DNA of 35,382 nucleotides, taken from positions 1 through 35,382 of the forward strand of contig CAJARA010000076.1 in NCBI GenBank assembly GCA_903944295.1. Reading direction: 5' to 3'. This DNA is from an uncultured Chloroflexota bacterium. Its GTDB lineage: Bacteria; Chloroflexota; Limnocylindria; Limnocylindrales; Limnocylindraceae. Under the pieces are notes generated by a model. The model did no database searches, was not told the origin of the DNA, and saw only the letters and a program-made list of their open reading frames with translations. Shown here one piece after another: positions 24,150-32,778 of the stretch. Each line of letters starts with the position of its first letter. Position 1 is the first letter of the stretch. The position numbers were made by a program, and so were the translations under genes.

Positions 24150-24155
24150 TACGAT
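24150..24155 (+). promoter_or_regulatory. -10 element upstream of mrp
   Basis: TACGAT about 80 bases before the mrp start and divergent from the pot promoter. Eight bases after it, GTG 24164 could open a six-codon frame (24164-24184, Val-Val-Thr-Ala-Pro-Pro), but this does not overlap mrp, which has its own ribosome binding site. Confidence 0.4.
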
Positions 24156-24236
24156 GTGGAGGAGTGGTGACAGCCCCGCCCTGAGCACGATCAGCGGGCC
24201 TCTGACCGAGAGATCGACCAAGAGATAGGAGGGTGA

Positions 24237-25313
24237 ATGGCCGAGATCAGCGAGGCGACGGTGATGCAGGCGCTCAGCGCCGTGCAGGAGCCCGAGCTCG
24301 GCAAGGACATCGTCACCCTAGAAATGGTGAAGGAGCTCGCCTTAGACGGCTCGAACGCCAGCCTGATGATCGAGCTGACCACCCCCGCCTGTCCGTTGAA
24401 AGACGTCATTGAGCGGGACATCCGCGGCGCCCTTGATGGGATCGGCGTGCAACTCACCGAACTCCGCTGGGGGGCGAAGGTGCGCCGCGCCGCTGCGCCG
24501 AGCCAGGAGAAGCTCCTGCCGAACATTCGCAACGTTGTCGCTGTGGCTTCGGGGAAGGGGGGCGTTGGAAAGAGCACCGTCTCCGTCAATCTCGCCGTTG
24601 CGCTGGCGCAGAGTGGTGCGCGCGTCGGACTTCTTGATGCGGACATCACAGGACCGAACCTTCCGCAGATGCTTGGTGCAACTGGCACGCCGAAGTCGAG
24701 CCCTGGCGGAAAGATTGAACCGATTGAGCGCCACGGTGTGAAGTTGATTTCCATCCAGTTCTTCGTCCCAGAGGGCCAGCCGATTGTTTGGCGCGGCCCG
24801 CTCATCGGCGGGGCGATCCAACAGTTCCTGCGCGACGTTGAGTGGGGCGACCTCGACTATCTCGTTGTTGACCTTCCACCCGGAACATCCGACGCGCAAC
24901 TCACCCTCGCGCAGGCGGTGCCGCTCGCCGGTGCGGTGCTCGTCACCACGCCACAAGATGTTGCACTCGCCGATGTGACCAAGGCGCTCGCAATGTTCCG
25001 CCGCATGAACGTGCCGATCCTTGGCATTGTGGAGAACATGTCGTCGTTCGCCTGCCCGCACTGCGGCGAGCAGACAGAGATCTTCGGTCGTGGTGGCGCC
25101 GAGCGACTCGCAAAAGAGGAGCAGCTTGAAATGCTCGGACGGGTGCCACTGGAGATGGCGGTGCGCCAAGGTGGCGACGCTGGCATCCCTGCCGTTGCGC
25201 AGCGCGAGGCGGGTCCTGCAGCGATCGCACTCAAAGAGGTTGCCGGAGCGGTTGCCGCGCGGCTTGCGGTGCGTGCCGCGAGCGAGAGCGGTACCACGCT
25301 CACAATCGCGTAA
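24237..25313 (+). CDS. mrp: Mrp/ApbC-family iron-sulfur cluster carrier ATPase
   Basis: A 358-residue protein with an N-terminal DUF59/MIP18 domain (1-85, VQEPELGKDIVTLEMV, TTPACPLKD) fused to a ParA/MinD-type P-loop ATPase with the deviant Walker A ASGKGGVGKST (104-114), LLDADITGPNLP and VVDLPPGTSDAQL. The CPHC motif near residue 275 holds the bridging Fe-S cluster of a dimer. The protein carries clusters to apo-enzymes. The ATG is preceded by TAGGAGGGTGA. The stop overlaps the next start (TAATG). Confidence 0.96.
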   Translation: MAEISEATVMQALSAVQEPELGKDIVTLEMVKELALDGSNASLMIELTTPACPLKDVIERDIRGALDGIGVQLTELRWGAKVRRAAAPSQEKLLPNIRNVVAVASGKGGVGKSTVSVNLAVALAQSGARVGLLDADITGPNLPQMLGATGTPKSSPGGKIEPIERHGVKLISIQFFVPEGQPIVWRGPLIGGAIQQFLRDVEWGDLDYLVVDLPPGTSDAQLTLAQAVPLAGAVLVTTPQDVALADVTKALAMFRRMNVPILGIVENMSSFACPHCGEQTEIFGRGGAERLAKEEQLEMLGRVPLEMAVRQGGDAGIPAVAQREAGPAAIALKEVAGAVAARLAVRAASESGTTLTIA

Positions 25314-26044
25314 TGCCAGAGCGCGAACGCAGCGAAGCGAGCTTTAGCGAATCAATTGATCAGCTGATCGGCGCGATTCGCGCCCTCCTGTTCGGCCACT
25401 GGTCGCTCTTCCGCGCAGAGCTCGGTGCGATCGCTCGCGATGTTGTCATCACCCTAATCGGCGCCGCAGCGATCGTTTCGCTGATCGTCACCGCACTGCT
25501 TGGCCTCCTCATTGCACTCTTCCTCATCCTTGGTGAAGGCCTCTTCGGATCGCAGCTCTGGGGTGCGGCGCAGATGACGCTGCTCCTCCTCTCACTCGCT
25601 GCGGCGATCGCCTCCTCCATCCTCCGCATTCCAACCGGACGCCGTGGACGGGCACTCGTGCTCGGCGCGCTCACTGGAGTTGGTGTGTTGCTACTGACGC
25701 TCCTTCCGCTTGCCTGGGAGCCAGGTCCTGCATCCGGCCTTGCGCTCACGCTGCTCCTCACCGTGGTCCTCGTTGATCTACTGCTCGGGCTGCGCAACTT
25801 TGAGACGCAGCGCTTCACTGATCGTTTCATGCCACTCGCGAGCGAAGCGGAGCTGCGCGCAACGGCGCAAGCGCTGGAAGATCTTCGTGAGGAGGCACTC
25901 GGAGGCGTTGCCGCTGAGGTAGGGGAGGCGATCGGGAGTGCCGACGCTGCGATTGGGACACTCCGTCGCAGCATCACGCGCGTTGCTGAGACGCTGACAC
26001 GCGCCGCTGAGCGGATTCGACCTGATCGCGGCGGTGACGCATGA
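25313..26044 (+). CDS. Holin-X/YqjE-like family membrane protein
   Basis: A 243-residue protein. Residues 15-40 (LIGAIRALLFGHWSLFRAEL) and the following two-helix hairpin match the putative Actinobacterial holin-X family (PF07332), which despite its name is a chromosomal stress or envelope protein, similar to YqjE. Two further hydrophobic helices (about 100-155) extend it beyond the usual 120-150 residues. The C-terminal 80 residues are charged and helical (AEVGEAIGSADAAIGTLRRS), a likely coiled coil. It is coupled by overlaps to mrp and to the next gene. There is no lysis-cassette context, so a phage function is unlikely. Confidence 0.75.
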   Translation: MPERERSEASFSESIDQLIGAIRALLFGHWSLFRAELGAIARDVVITLIGAAAIVSLIVTALLGLLIALFLILGEGLFGSQLWGAAQMTLLLLSLAAAIASSILRIPTGRRGRALVLGALTGVGVLLLTLLPLAWEPGPASGLALTLLLTVVLVDLLLGLRNFETQRFTDRFMPLASEAELRATAQALEDLREEALGGVAAEVGEAIGSADAAIGTLRRSITRVAETLTRAAERIRPDRGGDA

Positions 26045-26496
26045 GCGGAGGCGCGAGCGAACGCACGCACGAGCAGCGTGTAGAGGCGCTCCTTGATGCG
26101 CGACCGAACGTTGCGCGCGAAGCCCAGCAGCTGCGTAGTGCGCGAAGTGCATCAGTGGAGGGTTCGCGCAGCATTGCGCGAAGGCTCCGACCGAGTGGCG
26201 GCCTTGGGAAGGAGCTGCGCGAACATCCGCTCCAGGTGATCGGACTTCTCGCCGCCCTCTCCCTCCTCGGGTTGCGCTGGCTCACTGGGGCTCGCACGCC
26301 GCGGACGAGTGAGGAGGCCACACGTGGATCAGCAGAGAGGAGTGGCGTGGTCGGCGCGTTTGCTGCCGGACTCGCCGCTGCCGCTGCGGAGAAGGGTGGC
26401 CGCGCCGTGATTGATGCGCTCCTTGATCCACGACCGAACGCTGCGCGTAGCGGTGGGCGGGTGGACGAAACGGGCGGATCCACCCATGATGTTTAG
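26041..26496 (+). CDS. Small membrane protein, DUF3618/YqjD-like context
   Basis: A 151-residue protein. There is a charged N-terminal half, one membrane helix (HPLQVIGLLAALSLLGLRWL, about 61-80) and an Ala-rich second hydrophobic stretch (about 105-120). The order, holin-X protein followed by an EHP-x-hydrophobic single-helix protein, is like the YqjE/YqjD and holin-X/DUF3618 pairs of other bacteria. The motif ALLDxRPNxAR occurs twice, near residues 16-26 and 126-136. The start overlaps the previous gene (ATGA). The stop TAG ends at 26496, one base before tRNA-Leu begins. Function unknown. Confidence 0.75.
   Translation: MSGGASERTHEQRVEALLDARPNVAREAQQLRSARSASVEGSRSIARRLRPSGGLGKELREHPLQVIGLLAALSLLGLRWLTGARTPRTSEEATRGSAERSGVVGAFAAGLAAAAAEKGGRAVIDALLDPRPNAARSGGRVDETGGSTHDV
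26485..26490 (+). promoter_or_regulatory. Possible -10 of tRNA-Leu inside the preceding gene
   Basis: CATGAT (one mismatch to TATGAT) ends six bases before the first tRNA base and lies in the last codons of the preceding gene. This is the same spacing as seen at tRNA-Lys and the leaderless genes. Confidence 0.3.
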
Positions 26497-26582
26497 GGGC
26501 GAGTGGCGAAATGGTAGACGCGCCAGCCTTAGGAGCTGGTGTCGGTAACGACGTGTGAGTTCGAGTCTCACCTCGCCCACCA
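26497..26582 (+). tRNA. tRNA-Leu(TAG)
   Basis: An 86-base class II tRNA with a long variable arm. The acceptor GGGCGAG pairs with CTCGCCC, then A and an encoded CCA. The anticodon stem CCAGC/GCTGG encloses CTTAGGA with anticodon TAG, reading CUN Leu codons. The T arm GTGAG-TTCGAGT-CTCAC is perfect. The gene begins on the base after the stop codon of the upstream ORF. Confidence 0.97.
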
Positions 26583-26602
26583 TCAAGGTGCAACATCTCC
26601 GC

Positions 26603-26608
26603 TATCGT
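26603..26608 (+). promoter_or_regulatory. -10 element of tig
   Basis: TATCGT, seven bases before ATG 26616, with no ribosome binding site between, in the 33-base gap after tRNA-Leu. It predicts a leaderless tig-clpP-clpX transcript. Confidence 0.45.
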
Positions 26609-26615
26609 TGACCGC

Positions 26616-28052
26616 ATGAAGGTCACCTCTACACCTGGTCCAAAGAGCAGCGTGCTCCTTGAGATCGTCATGCCCGCCGACGAGGTGGCATCGGCGATCA
26701 GCAGTGCGGTGCGCCAGGTTGCATCCCGCAGCCGCATTCCAGGCTTCCGTCCCGGTAAGGCGCCACGCGCCGTAGTAGAACGATTCGCTGGCCTCACGGG
26801 AATCTTGGAAGAGGCAACAGAGATTCTGATTGAGCGCGGGTATCGCAAGGCAATCATGGAGTCAGACACACTCCCGTTGACGAGCCCGAAGATTGAGGCA
26901 CAGCCAGTAGTGGAGGGTGTTGAGTACAGCTTTTCCGCCACCGTCTCCGTTCCGCCAGAGGTGAAGCTTGGCGACTATCAGAAGTTCAAGTTCACGCCAA
27001 CCTTTGAAGAGCCCGACGCAAAGAAGGTTGATGCCGTCATTGACGATCTCCGCGACAGCTACGCGGTCCTGACACCAGTGACAGAGCGTGGCGCCGCGAT
27101 GGGCGACTACGCCATCATCTCGTTCACCGGCTATCGCGCGAAGGACGACTCGCCAATTGACGGCGCCGCCTCCGAGCGCATGCCGATCGTGCTCGGTTCC
27201 GAGCGACTTATTCCAGGTTTTGAGGCGCAGCTTACGGATGCAAAGATCGGCGACGCGACGACCGTCTCAGTGACCTTCCCGGACGACTATCAGGAGGAGT
27301 CGCTGCGCGGCGTGGCGGCACGATTTGAGGTGGTGATCCAAGAGTTGCGCGCGCGCATCCCGCCGCCACTTGATGACGCCTTTGCTAAGCAGGTGGCAAA
27401 CGTTGAGAACGTGGACGGGCTTCGTGCTGAGATCTTGACGCGACTGAAGTCGAGCGCCGCCGATCGCGGCCGCCACGAGTTTGCCGACAAGATCGTGGAG
27501 TACGCCATGGAGAACGCCACCGTTGAGATCCCTGATCCGCTGATCGAAGAGGAGATCGACGGACTAGTGGATGAGTTGGCACGATCGATTGCACGACAGG
27601 GACTCTCCTTTGATCAGTACCTGGAAGCGGCGGGGAAGAGTGCCGAAGAGATTCGCGGAGAGCTCCGCGATCGTGGTGAGCGCCGTGCACGCACCCTGCT
27701 CGTCCTCTCCGCCGTTGCCGGCGCCGAGGGGATCCAGGTCCCAGAGGAGCTCATTGATGAAGAGGTGCGCCGAGCGCAGCCGCAGGTGCAGGGGCAGCGG
27801 AAGCTGGAGGCGTATCTCGCCTCAGAGCGCGGCCGTCGCGCCATTCGCGCCTCGCTCCGCCGCTCGCTCGTGGTGGAGAAGATCGTTGAGGACTGGTTTG
27901 ATGCCAACCCGAGCGCCTGGCCGAACTGGGGACCCGAGCGCCCGCCACGCCCCGTGCTCACTCCCGCCCTCAGCCCTGCGGCGAGCCTCACGAGCGGGTC
28001 GGCTGACGCCCCCAAAGCGAAGCGTTCGCCCGCAAAGCGCTCCGCCAAGTAA
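26616..28052 (+). CDS. tig: Trigger factor
   Basis: A 478-residue ribosome-associated chaperone. The N-terminal ribosome-binding signature IPGFRPGKAPRAVVERFAG is present, followed by an FKBP-type prolyl isomerase domain (YAIISFTGYRAKDDS...SERLIPGFEAQL) and the helical C-terminal arms (PDPLIEEEIDGLVDELARSI). About 40 residues of Pro/Ser/Ala/Lys-rich tail (ending KRSPAKRSAK) extend it beyond the usual 430-450. It binds nascent chains at the ribosomal exit. The downstream clpP-clpX is the classic partner order. Confidence 0.96.
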   Translation: MKVTSTPGPKSSVLLEIVMPADEVASAISSAVRQVASRSRIPGFRPGKAPRAVVERFAGLTGILEEATEILIERGYRKAIMESDTLPLTSPKIEAQPVVEGVEYSFSATVSVPPEVKLGDYQKFKFTPTFEEPDAKKVDAVIDDLRDSYAVLTPVTERGAAMGDYAIISFTGYRAKDDSPIDGAASERMPIVLGSERLIPGFEAQLTDAKIGDATTVSVTFPDDYQEESLRGVAARFEVVIQELRARIPPPLDDAFAKQVANVENVDGLRAEILTRLKSSAADRGRHEFADKIVEYAMENATVEIPDPLIEEEIDGLVDELARSIARQGLSFDQYLEAAGKSAEEIRGELRDRGERRARTLLVLSAVAGAEGIQVPEELIDEEVRRAQPQVQGQRKLEAYLASERGRRAIRASLRRSLVVEKIVEDWFDANPSAWPNWGPERPPRPVLTPALSPAASLTSGSADAPKAKRSPAKRSAK

Positions 28053-28084
28053 ACTCACCCTCCACACAACGAGAGGAGGGGTCA

Positions 28085-28687
28085 ATGCTCGTACCAATGG
28101 TGATTGAGTCGTCCAGTAAGGGCGAACGCGCCTACGACATCTGGTCACGCCTCCTCAAGGAGCGCATCATCTTCCTCGGCGCAGGCGTTGAAGACGACAT
28201 TGCGAACCTGGTGATTGCGCAGCTCCTCTTCCTCGATGCTGAGGATCCCGAGAAGGAGATCTTCCTCTACATCAACAGCCCAGGCGGCGTGATCACCTCT
28301 GGCTTGGCGATCTACGACACGATGCAGTACGTGCGCGCACCAGTGAGCACCATCTGCACGGGAATCGCCATGTCAATGGGCGCCGTCCTGCTCGCTGCAG
28401 GTGCGCCTGGCCGACGCTTCGCGTTGCCGCACAGCCGCATCATGATCCACCAGGGCTCAGGCGGATTTCGTGGCAACACGCCAGACGTCTTCATCCAGGT
28501 GAAGGAGATGGAGAAGCTGGTCAAGACCACCCAAGAGATCCTCGCCGCGCACACCGGTCAGCCGATCGACAAGGTGGTGAAGGATACCGACCGCGATCTC
28601 TTCCTCTCGCCAGAGGAGGCGGTGGAGTACGGCATCATTGACGAGGTCTACAAGCTCCCTCCAATCGTTCCGCCAAAGAGGAAGTGA
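28085..28687 (+). CDS. clpP: ATP-dependent Clp protease proteolytic subunit
   Basis: A 200-residue protein with an intact catalytic triad: Ser97 in GIAMSMGA, His122 in RIMIHQ and Asp171 in DTDRDLFLSPEEA. YINSPGG forms the oxyanion strand region. Fourteen subunits form the chamber that degrades proteins unfolded by ClpX. A strong GAGGAGGGG ribosome binding site precedes the ATG. It is nine bases from clpX. A single clpP copy is seen here, whereas Actinomycetota usually have a clpP1-clpP2 tandem at this locus. Confidence 0.97.
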   Translation: MLVPMVIESSSKGERAYDIWSRLLKERIIFLGAGVEDDIANLVIAQLLFLDAEDPEKEIFLYINSPGGVITSGLAIYDTMQYVRAPVSTICTGIAMSMGAVLLAAGAPGRRFALPHSRIMIHQGSGGFRGNTPDVFIQVKEMEKLVKTTQEILAAHTGQPIDKVVKDTDRDLFLSPEEAVEYGIIDEVYKLPPIVPPKRK

Positions 28688-28696
28688 GCGAACGCG

Positions 28697-30088
28697 ATGG
28701 CGGCTTCGGACGACGGATCTACTAGCGGCGGACCGCGCGAAGGGTCGCGTAGCGGCGGTCGCCGCGTGAAGGCTGGCGGGCCCGGAAGTGGCTCATATCG
28801 CTGCTCGTTCTGCCGCAAGACGCAGGAGCAGGTTCGCAAGCTGATCGCAGGACAGGGCGTCTACATCTGCGACGAGTGCATTGCGCTCTGCGCCGAGATC
28901 GCCGTTGACCCTTCGCCGAGTGCGCCAGTGCGAAGCAATCCGTGGGGTGACACCACGCCAACGCCGCGCGAGTTTCATGCCGCGCTGAACGAGCATGTGG
29001 TCAGCCAAGAACGTGCGAAGCGTTCGCTCGCCGTTGCGGTACACAATCACTATCAGCGCATCGCCGCACCCGCTTCGCCAGATGGCGTAGAGATCGCCAA
29101 GTCAAACATCCTTCTTGTTGGCCCAACCGGCTCAGGGAAGACGCTCCTTGCGCAGACGCTCGCGCGCTTCCTTGACGTGCCCTTCTGCATTGCCGACGCC
29201 ACCAGCCTCACCGAGGCGGGCTACGTTGGTGAGGACGTTGAGAACATCCTGCTGCGCCTGATCCAGGCGGCTGATGGTGATATTGAGCGCGCACAGCGCG
29301 GCATCATCTACATCGATGAGATTGACAAGATCACGCGCAAGGCGGAGAACCCATCGATCACGCGCGACGTCTCTGGTGAAGGAGTGCAGCAGGCACTCCT
29401 CAAGATCATTGAGGGGACCGTGGCGAACGTTCCGCCACAGGGTGGCCGGAAGCATCCGCATCAGGAGTACCTCCAGATTGACACCACCAACATCCTCTTC
29501 ATCTGCGGTGGTGCATTCGAAGGGCTGGACAAGATGGTTGCTGATCGCGTTGGGCGACGTGGGATTGGCTTCGGCTCAGATGCGCCGAAGGGGAGCGACG
29601 AGCGAGAACGTGTTCTGGAGCAGTTGATGCCAGACGATCTCCTTCGCTACGGACTGATTCCAGAATTTATTGGACGCCTCCCAATGGTGGTGGCTCTCGA
29701 CCGTCTGACGCTTGATGACCTGGTGGCGATCCTTGTGCAGCCGAAGAGCGCACTCGTGAAGCAGTACCAGCGACTCTTTGAACTTCACAAGGTTGAGCTG
29801 CAGTTCACCCCAGGCGCGCTGCGCGCAACGGCGGAGAAGGCGCTCGCGCGAAAGACGGGCGCGCGTGCGCTGCGCGCTGTGGTGGAAGAGACGCTCCTCA
29901 ACACCATGTATGAGATGCCAGATCGCCGCGACGTTCGCCGCTGTGTTGTGACGGAGGAGGCCGTCACCGACGGCGTGTCGCCACTTCTACTGAGCGAATC
30001 AGAGATCGGCACCGTAACGAGTGATGCAAAGCGGGCGGCAGGCCCACTGCAGCGCCCACGCAAGGCGGCGCCGCGCGCTTCGGCGTGA
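28697..30088 (+). CDS. clpX: ATP-dependent Clp protease ATP-binding subunit
   Basis: A 463-residue AAA+ unfoldase. A disordered Ser/Gly/Arg-rich start (1-33) precedes the zinc-binding domain (CSFC at 36-39, CDEC at 58-61). Then come Walker A GPTGSGKTLLAQ, the pore loop YVGED, Walker B IIYIDEIDKI, the RKH loop GGRKHPHQEYLQ, the ClpP-docking IGF loop RRGIGFGSD and LIPEFIGRLP. All key elements are present. The stop overlaps valS (GTGA). Confidence 0.97.
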   Translation: MAASDDGSTSGGPREGSRSGGRRVKAGGPGSGSYRCSFCRKTQEQVRKLIAGQGVYICDECIALCAEIAVDPSPSAPVRSNPWGDTTPTPREFHAALNEHVVSQERAKRSLAVAVHNHYQRIAAPASPDGVEIAKSNILLVGPTGSGKTLLAQTLARFLDVPFCIADATSLTEAGYVGEDVENILLRLIQAADGDIERAQRGIIYIDEIDKITRKAENPSITRDVSGEGVQQALLKIIEGTVANVPPQGGRKHPHQEYLQIDTTNILFICGGAFEGLDKMVADRVGRRGIGFGSDAPKGSDERERVLEQLMPDDLLRYGLIPEFIGRLPMVVALDRLTLDDLVAILVQPKSALVKQYQRLFELHKVELQFTPGALRATAEKALARKTGARALRAVVEETLLNTMYEMPDRRDVRRCVVTEEAVTDGVSPLLLSESEIGTVTSDAKRAAGPLQRPRKAAPRASA

Positions 30089-32778
30089 GCGCTCCGCGCG
30101 AGCTCGGCTCCTCCTACACCCCGAGCGAGATTGAGCCGCAGGTTGCGGCGCGTTGGGCGGCAAGCGACTACGGCAACCCAGAGGGGGGCGATAGCGTTGC
30201 CAAGGCGGAGCTCCCGCCGTTCACGATCATCATGCCGCCGCCAAACGTCACTGGTGGCCTGCATGTGGGACACGCACTCTTCGTTACGCTTGAAGACCTG
30301 CTGACGCGCCGCGCGCGCATGGAGGGGCGACCAACACTCTGGCTTCCCGGTGTTGACCACGCCTCAATTGCGGCGCAGTTCGTACTCGACAAGATCATTG
30401 CGGAAGAGGGGGAGAGTCGCAGCAGCCTCGGGCGCGATCGCTACCTGCAGCGGATGGATCGCTTCATGGAGGAGACGCGCGGCGTCATCCTTGGACAATT
30501 CCGCCGCCTCGGCGCATCCGCCGATTGGGGTCGCACCCGCTTCACCATGGACGAGGTTTCGAGCCGCGCCGTGCGCACCGCATTCGCCACGCTCTACGAG
30601 CGCGGTCTCGCGTATCGCACCGAGGCGCTGGTCAACTGGTGCCCAGGCTGCAAGACGAGCGTCTCGGACCTTGAGTCGATTGCCGTAGAGGAGAGCGGGC
30701 AGATCTGGGAGATCCGTTATCCGTTGGAGGGTGGCGCACCTGGTGAAGGGATCGTTGTCGCCACCACACGACCTGAGACGCTGCTCGGGGACAGCGCCGT
30801 TGCGGTGCATCCAAGCGATCCACGCTACGCACAGCTGATCGGAAAGCGCGTGATCATTCCGTTTGTTGACCGGCCCGTCCCGATCCTTGGTGACGATTTT
30901 GTTGACCAGGCGTTCGGCACTGGTGCGGTGAAGGTGACGCCAGCACACGATCCGAACGACCGCGAGGTGGGACTGCGACATAATCTTCCAGCGCTGACGA
31001 TCTTGGATGAGGCGGCGCACATTGTGGCTGATGCGCCGAAGCCGTTCGCTGGGATGGAGCGATTCGCGGCGCGGAAGGCGATCGTGGCGGCGCTTGACGC
31101 GCTCGGTCTGCTCGTCTCGGTGAAGCCTCATACGGCAAATCCGGCGCGCTGCCAGCGCAGCAACGACATCCTTGAGCCGCGCCTGCGCACACAGTGGTTC
31201 ATCCGCACCAAGCCGCTTGCAGAGAAGGCGCTCGCCGCCACGCGTTCAGGGAAGACGCGCATTGTCCCTGCGCACTTTGAGAAGACGTGGGAGCACTGGC
31301 TCACCGAGATTCGTGACTGGAACGTGAGTCGCCAGCTCTGGTGGGGGCATCGCATCCCCGCCTGGTACTGCGCCGATGGCCACATCACCGTAAGTGCCGC
31401 AGTTGAAGGTCCAAGCGGTTGCAGCGAGTGCGGGGCGCTCGCTGAGAGCTTGGTGCAGGAGAGCGACATCTTTGACACCTGGTTCAGCTCTGGTCTCTGG
31501 CCGTTTAGCACGCTCGGTTGGCCAGATCAGACGAGCGATCTGAAACGCTACTACCCGTCGCAAGTCATGGAGACGGGTCACGACATCCTCTTCTTCTGGG
31601 TGGCGCGCATGATGATGCTCGGTATTGAGCTGATGGGCGAGCCGCCATTTGAAACGATCTACCTGCACGGCATGGTGCGCGACCCTGAGGGTCAGAAGAT
31701 GTCCAAGACGAAGGGGAACGTGGTCGACCCGCTCTCACTGATTGATGAGATCGGCGCCGACGCGCTGCGCTTTGCGCTCGTCTCTGGAACATCCGCCGGC
31801 GCCGATCAGCGCCTCTCACCAGAGAAGCTGGAGAACGCGCGCAACTTCATGAACAAGCTCTGGAACGCGGCGCGCTACGTGCTCGGCGCACGTCCTCCTG
31901 AGGTGACGGGTGAGCGTCCCGACGCAGCAAGTGCGCAGGCGGCGGCGGGTGAGTTTGGCGCATGGTTTGCGTCGCGCATCAGCACGGCGGTTGAAGATGT
32001 TGACCGCAACCTGACCGGATACGGATTCTCTGAGGCGGCGCAGCGCATCTATGACGCGATCTGGGCTGAGTACTGCGACCAGGCGATTGAGCTCGCCAAG
32101 GTCACCCTCGCCGACGAGACACGCCCCGCCGCAGAGCGCGCCGCCGTCTGGTGGACGCTGGTGGATGGACTCGATGCGCTACTACGCCTCCTTCACCCAA
32201 TCGCGCCGTTCATCACCGAAGGGATCTGGGAGGCGCTGCCGCACCGCGAAGGTGAGGCCGGACTCCTCGCCACCGCCGCCTGGCCCGAGCGACACGCTCC
32301 TGCGGCGAAGGGTGGTCGCAGTTCCATTGATCAGTGGCTCGACCTTGTGCGCGAGGTGCGCGCGGCACGAACCAGCGCGAAGCTCCCAGCCGGCGCATGG
32401 GTCCCGCTCACCGTTGCCGCCCCCGCCGACCTTGCCGCGTCAGGCGAGCGCCTTCGCGCCGCGATTGAGCGACTTGCGCGCGTAAAGCCACTCACCATTG
32501 CCGCCTCACTCCCTGACGGCGAAGAGGGTCTCCTGGTGGTCTCGAACGCGCTCACTGGCCGACTGATGCCACCACAAGCAGATGCGGCAACGATTGGCGC
32601 GGATCGCGCGCGTCGTGATCGTGATCTTGCCGCCGCGCGTACACAACTCACCGCCGCAGAGGCGCGTCTCGCCGACCCATCATTCACCGGAAAGGCGCCA
32701 GCGGCGGTTGTTGCTGGCGCAGAGCGCCGTGTTGCGGAGCTCCGTGACGAGATCGCACGCCTTGAGCGGGGGAGCTGA
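30085..32778 (+). CDS. valS: Valyl-tRNA synthetase
   Basis: An 897-residue class Ia synthetase. The HIGH motif is PPPNVTGGLHVGHAL (HVGH variant), the Zn-ribbon CPGCKTSVSD follows, then the CP1 editing domain with TTRPETLLGDSAVAVHP, the WFSSGLWPFSTLGWP block and KMSKTKGNVVDP. The anticodon-binding helices and a C-terminal coiled coil (AARTQLTAAEARLADPSFTGKAP...AELRDEIARLE) complete the ValRS plan. The start is GTG 30085, overlapping the clpX stop; no better ATG precedes the conserved region. clpX-valS adjacency is known from other Gram-positive-type genomes. Confidence 0.97.
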   Translation: MSAPRELGSSYTPSEIEPQVAARWAASDYGNPEGGDSVAKAELPPFTIIMPPPNVTGGLHVGHALFVTLEDLLTRRARMEGRPTLWLPGVDHASIAAQFVLDKIIAEEGESRSSLGRDRYLQRMDRFMEETRGVILGQFRRLGASADWGRTRFTMDEVSSRAVRTAFATLYERGLAYRTEALVNWCPGCKTSVSDLESIAVEESGQIWEIRYPLEGGAPGEGIVVATTRPETLLGDSAVAVHPSDPRYAQLIGKRVIIPFVDRPVPILGDDFVDQAFGTGAVKVTPAHDPNDREVGLRHNLPALTILDEAAHIVADAPKPFAGMERFAARKAIVAALDALGLLVSVKPHTANPARCQRSNDILEPRLRTQWFIRTKPLAEKALAATRSGKTRIVPAHFEKTWEHWLTEIRDWNVSRQLWWGHRIPAWYCADGHITVSAAVEGPSGCSECGALAESLVQESDIFDTWFSSGLWPFSTLGWPDQTSDLKRYYPSQVMETGHDILFFWVARMMMLGIELMGEPPFETIYLHGMVRDPEGQKMSKTKGNVVDPLSLIDEIGADALRFALVSGTSAGADQRLSPEKLENARNFMNKLWNAARYVLGARPPEVTGERPDAASAQAAAGEFGAWFASRISTAVEDVDRNLTGYGFSEAAQRIYDAIWAEYCDQAIELAKVTLADETRPAAERAAVWWTLVDGLDALLRLLHPIAPFITEGIWEALPHREGEAGLLATAAWPERHAPAAKGGRSSIDQWLDLVREVRAARTSAKLPAGAWVPLTVAAPADLAASGERLRAAIERLARVKPLTIAASLPDGEEGLLVVSNALTGRLMPPQADAATIGADRARRDRDLAAARTQLTAAEARLADPSFTGKAPAAVVAGAERRVAELRDEIARLERGS

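Noticed and set aside
24342..25169. 275-codon open frame antisense to mrp
   Set aside because: mrp has a full set of family motifs on the plus strand; the antisense translation is Arg/His-rich noise without motifs.
25313..26044. Holin-like gene as evidence of a prophage
   Set aside because: No lysin, structural, integrase or att features are nearby; the holin-X/YqjE family is commonly chromosomal.
30364..31131. 255-codon open frame antisense to valS
   Set aside because: Covered by an intact ValRS; no promoter, ribosome binding site or domain supports it.
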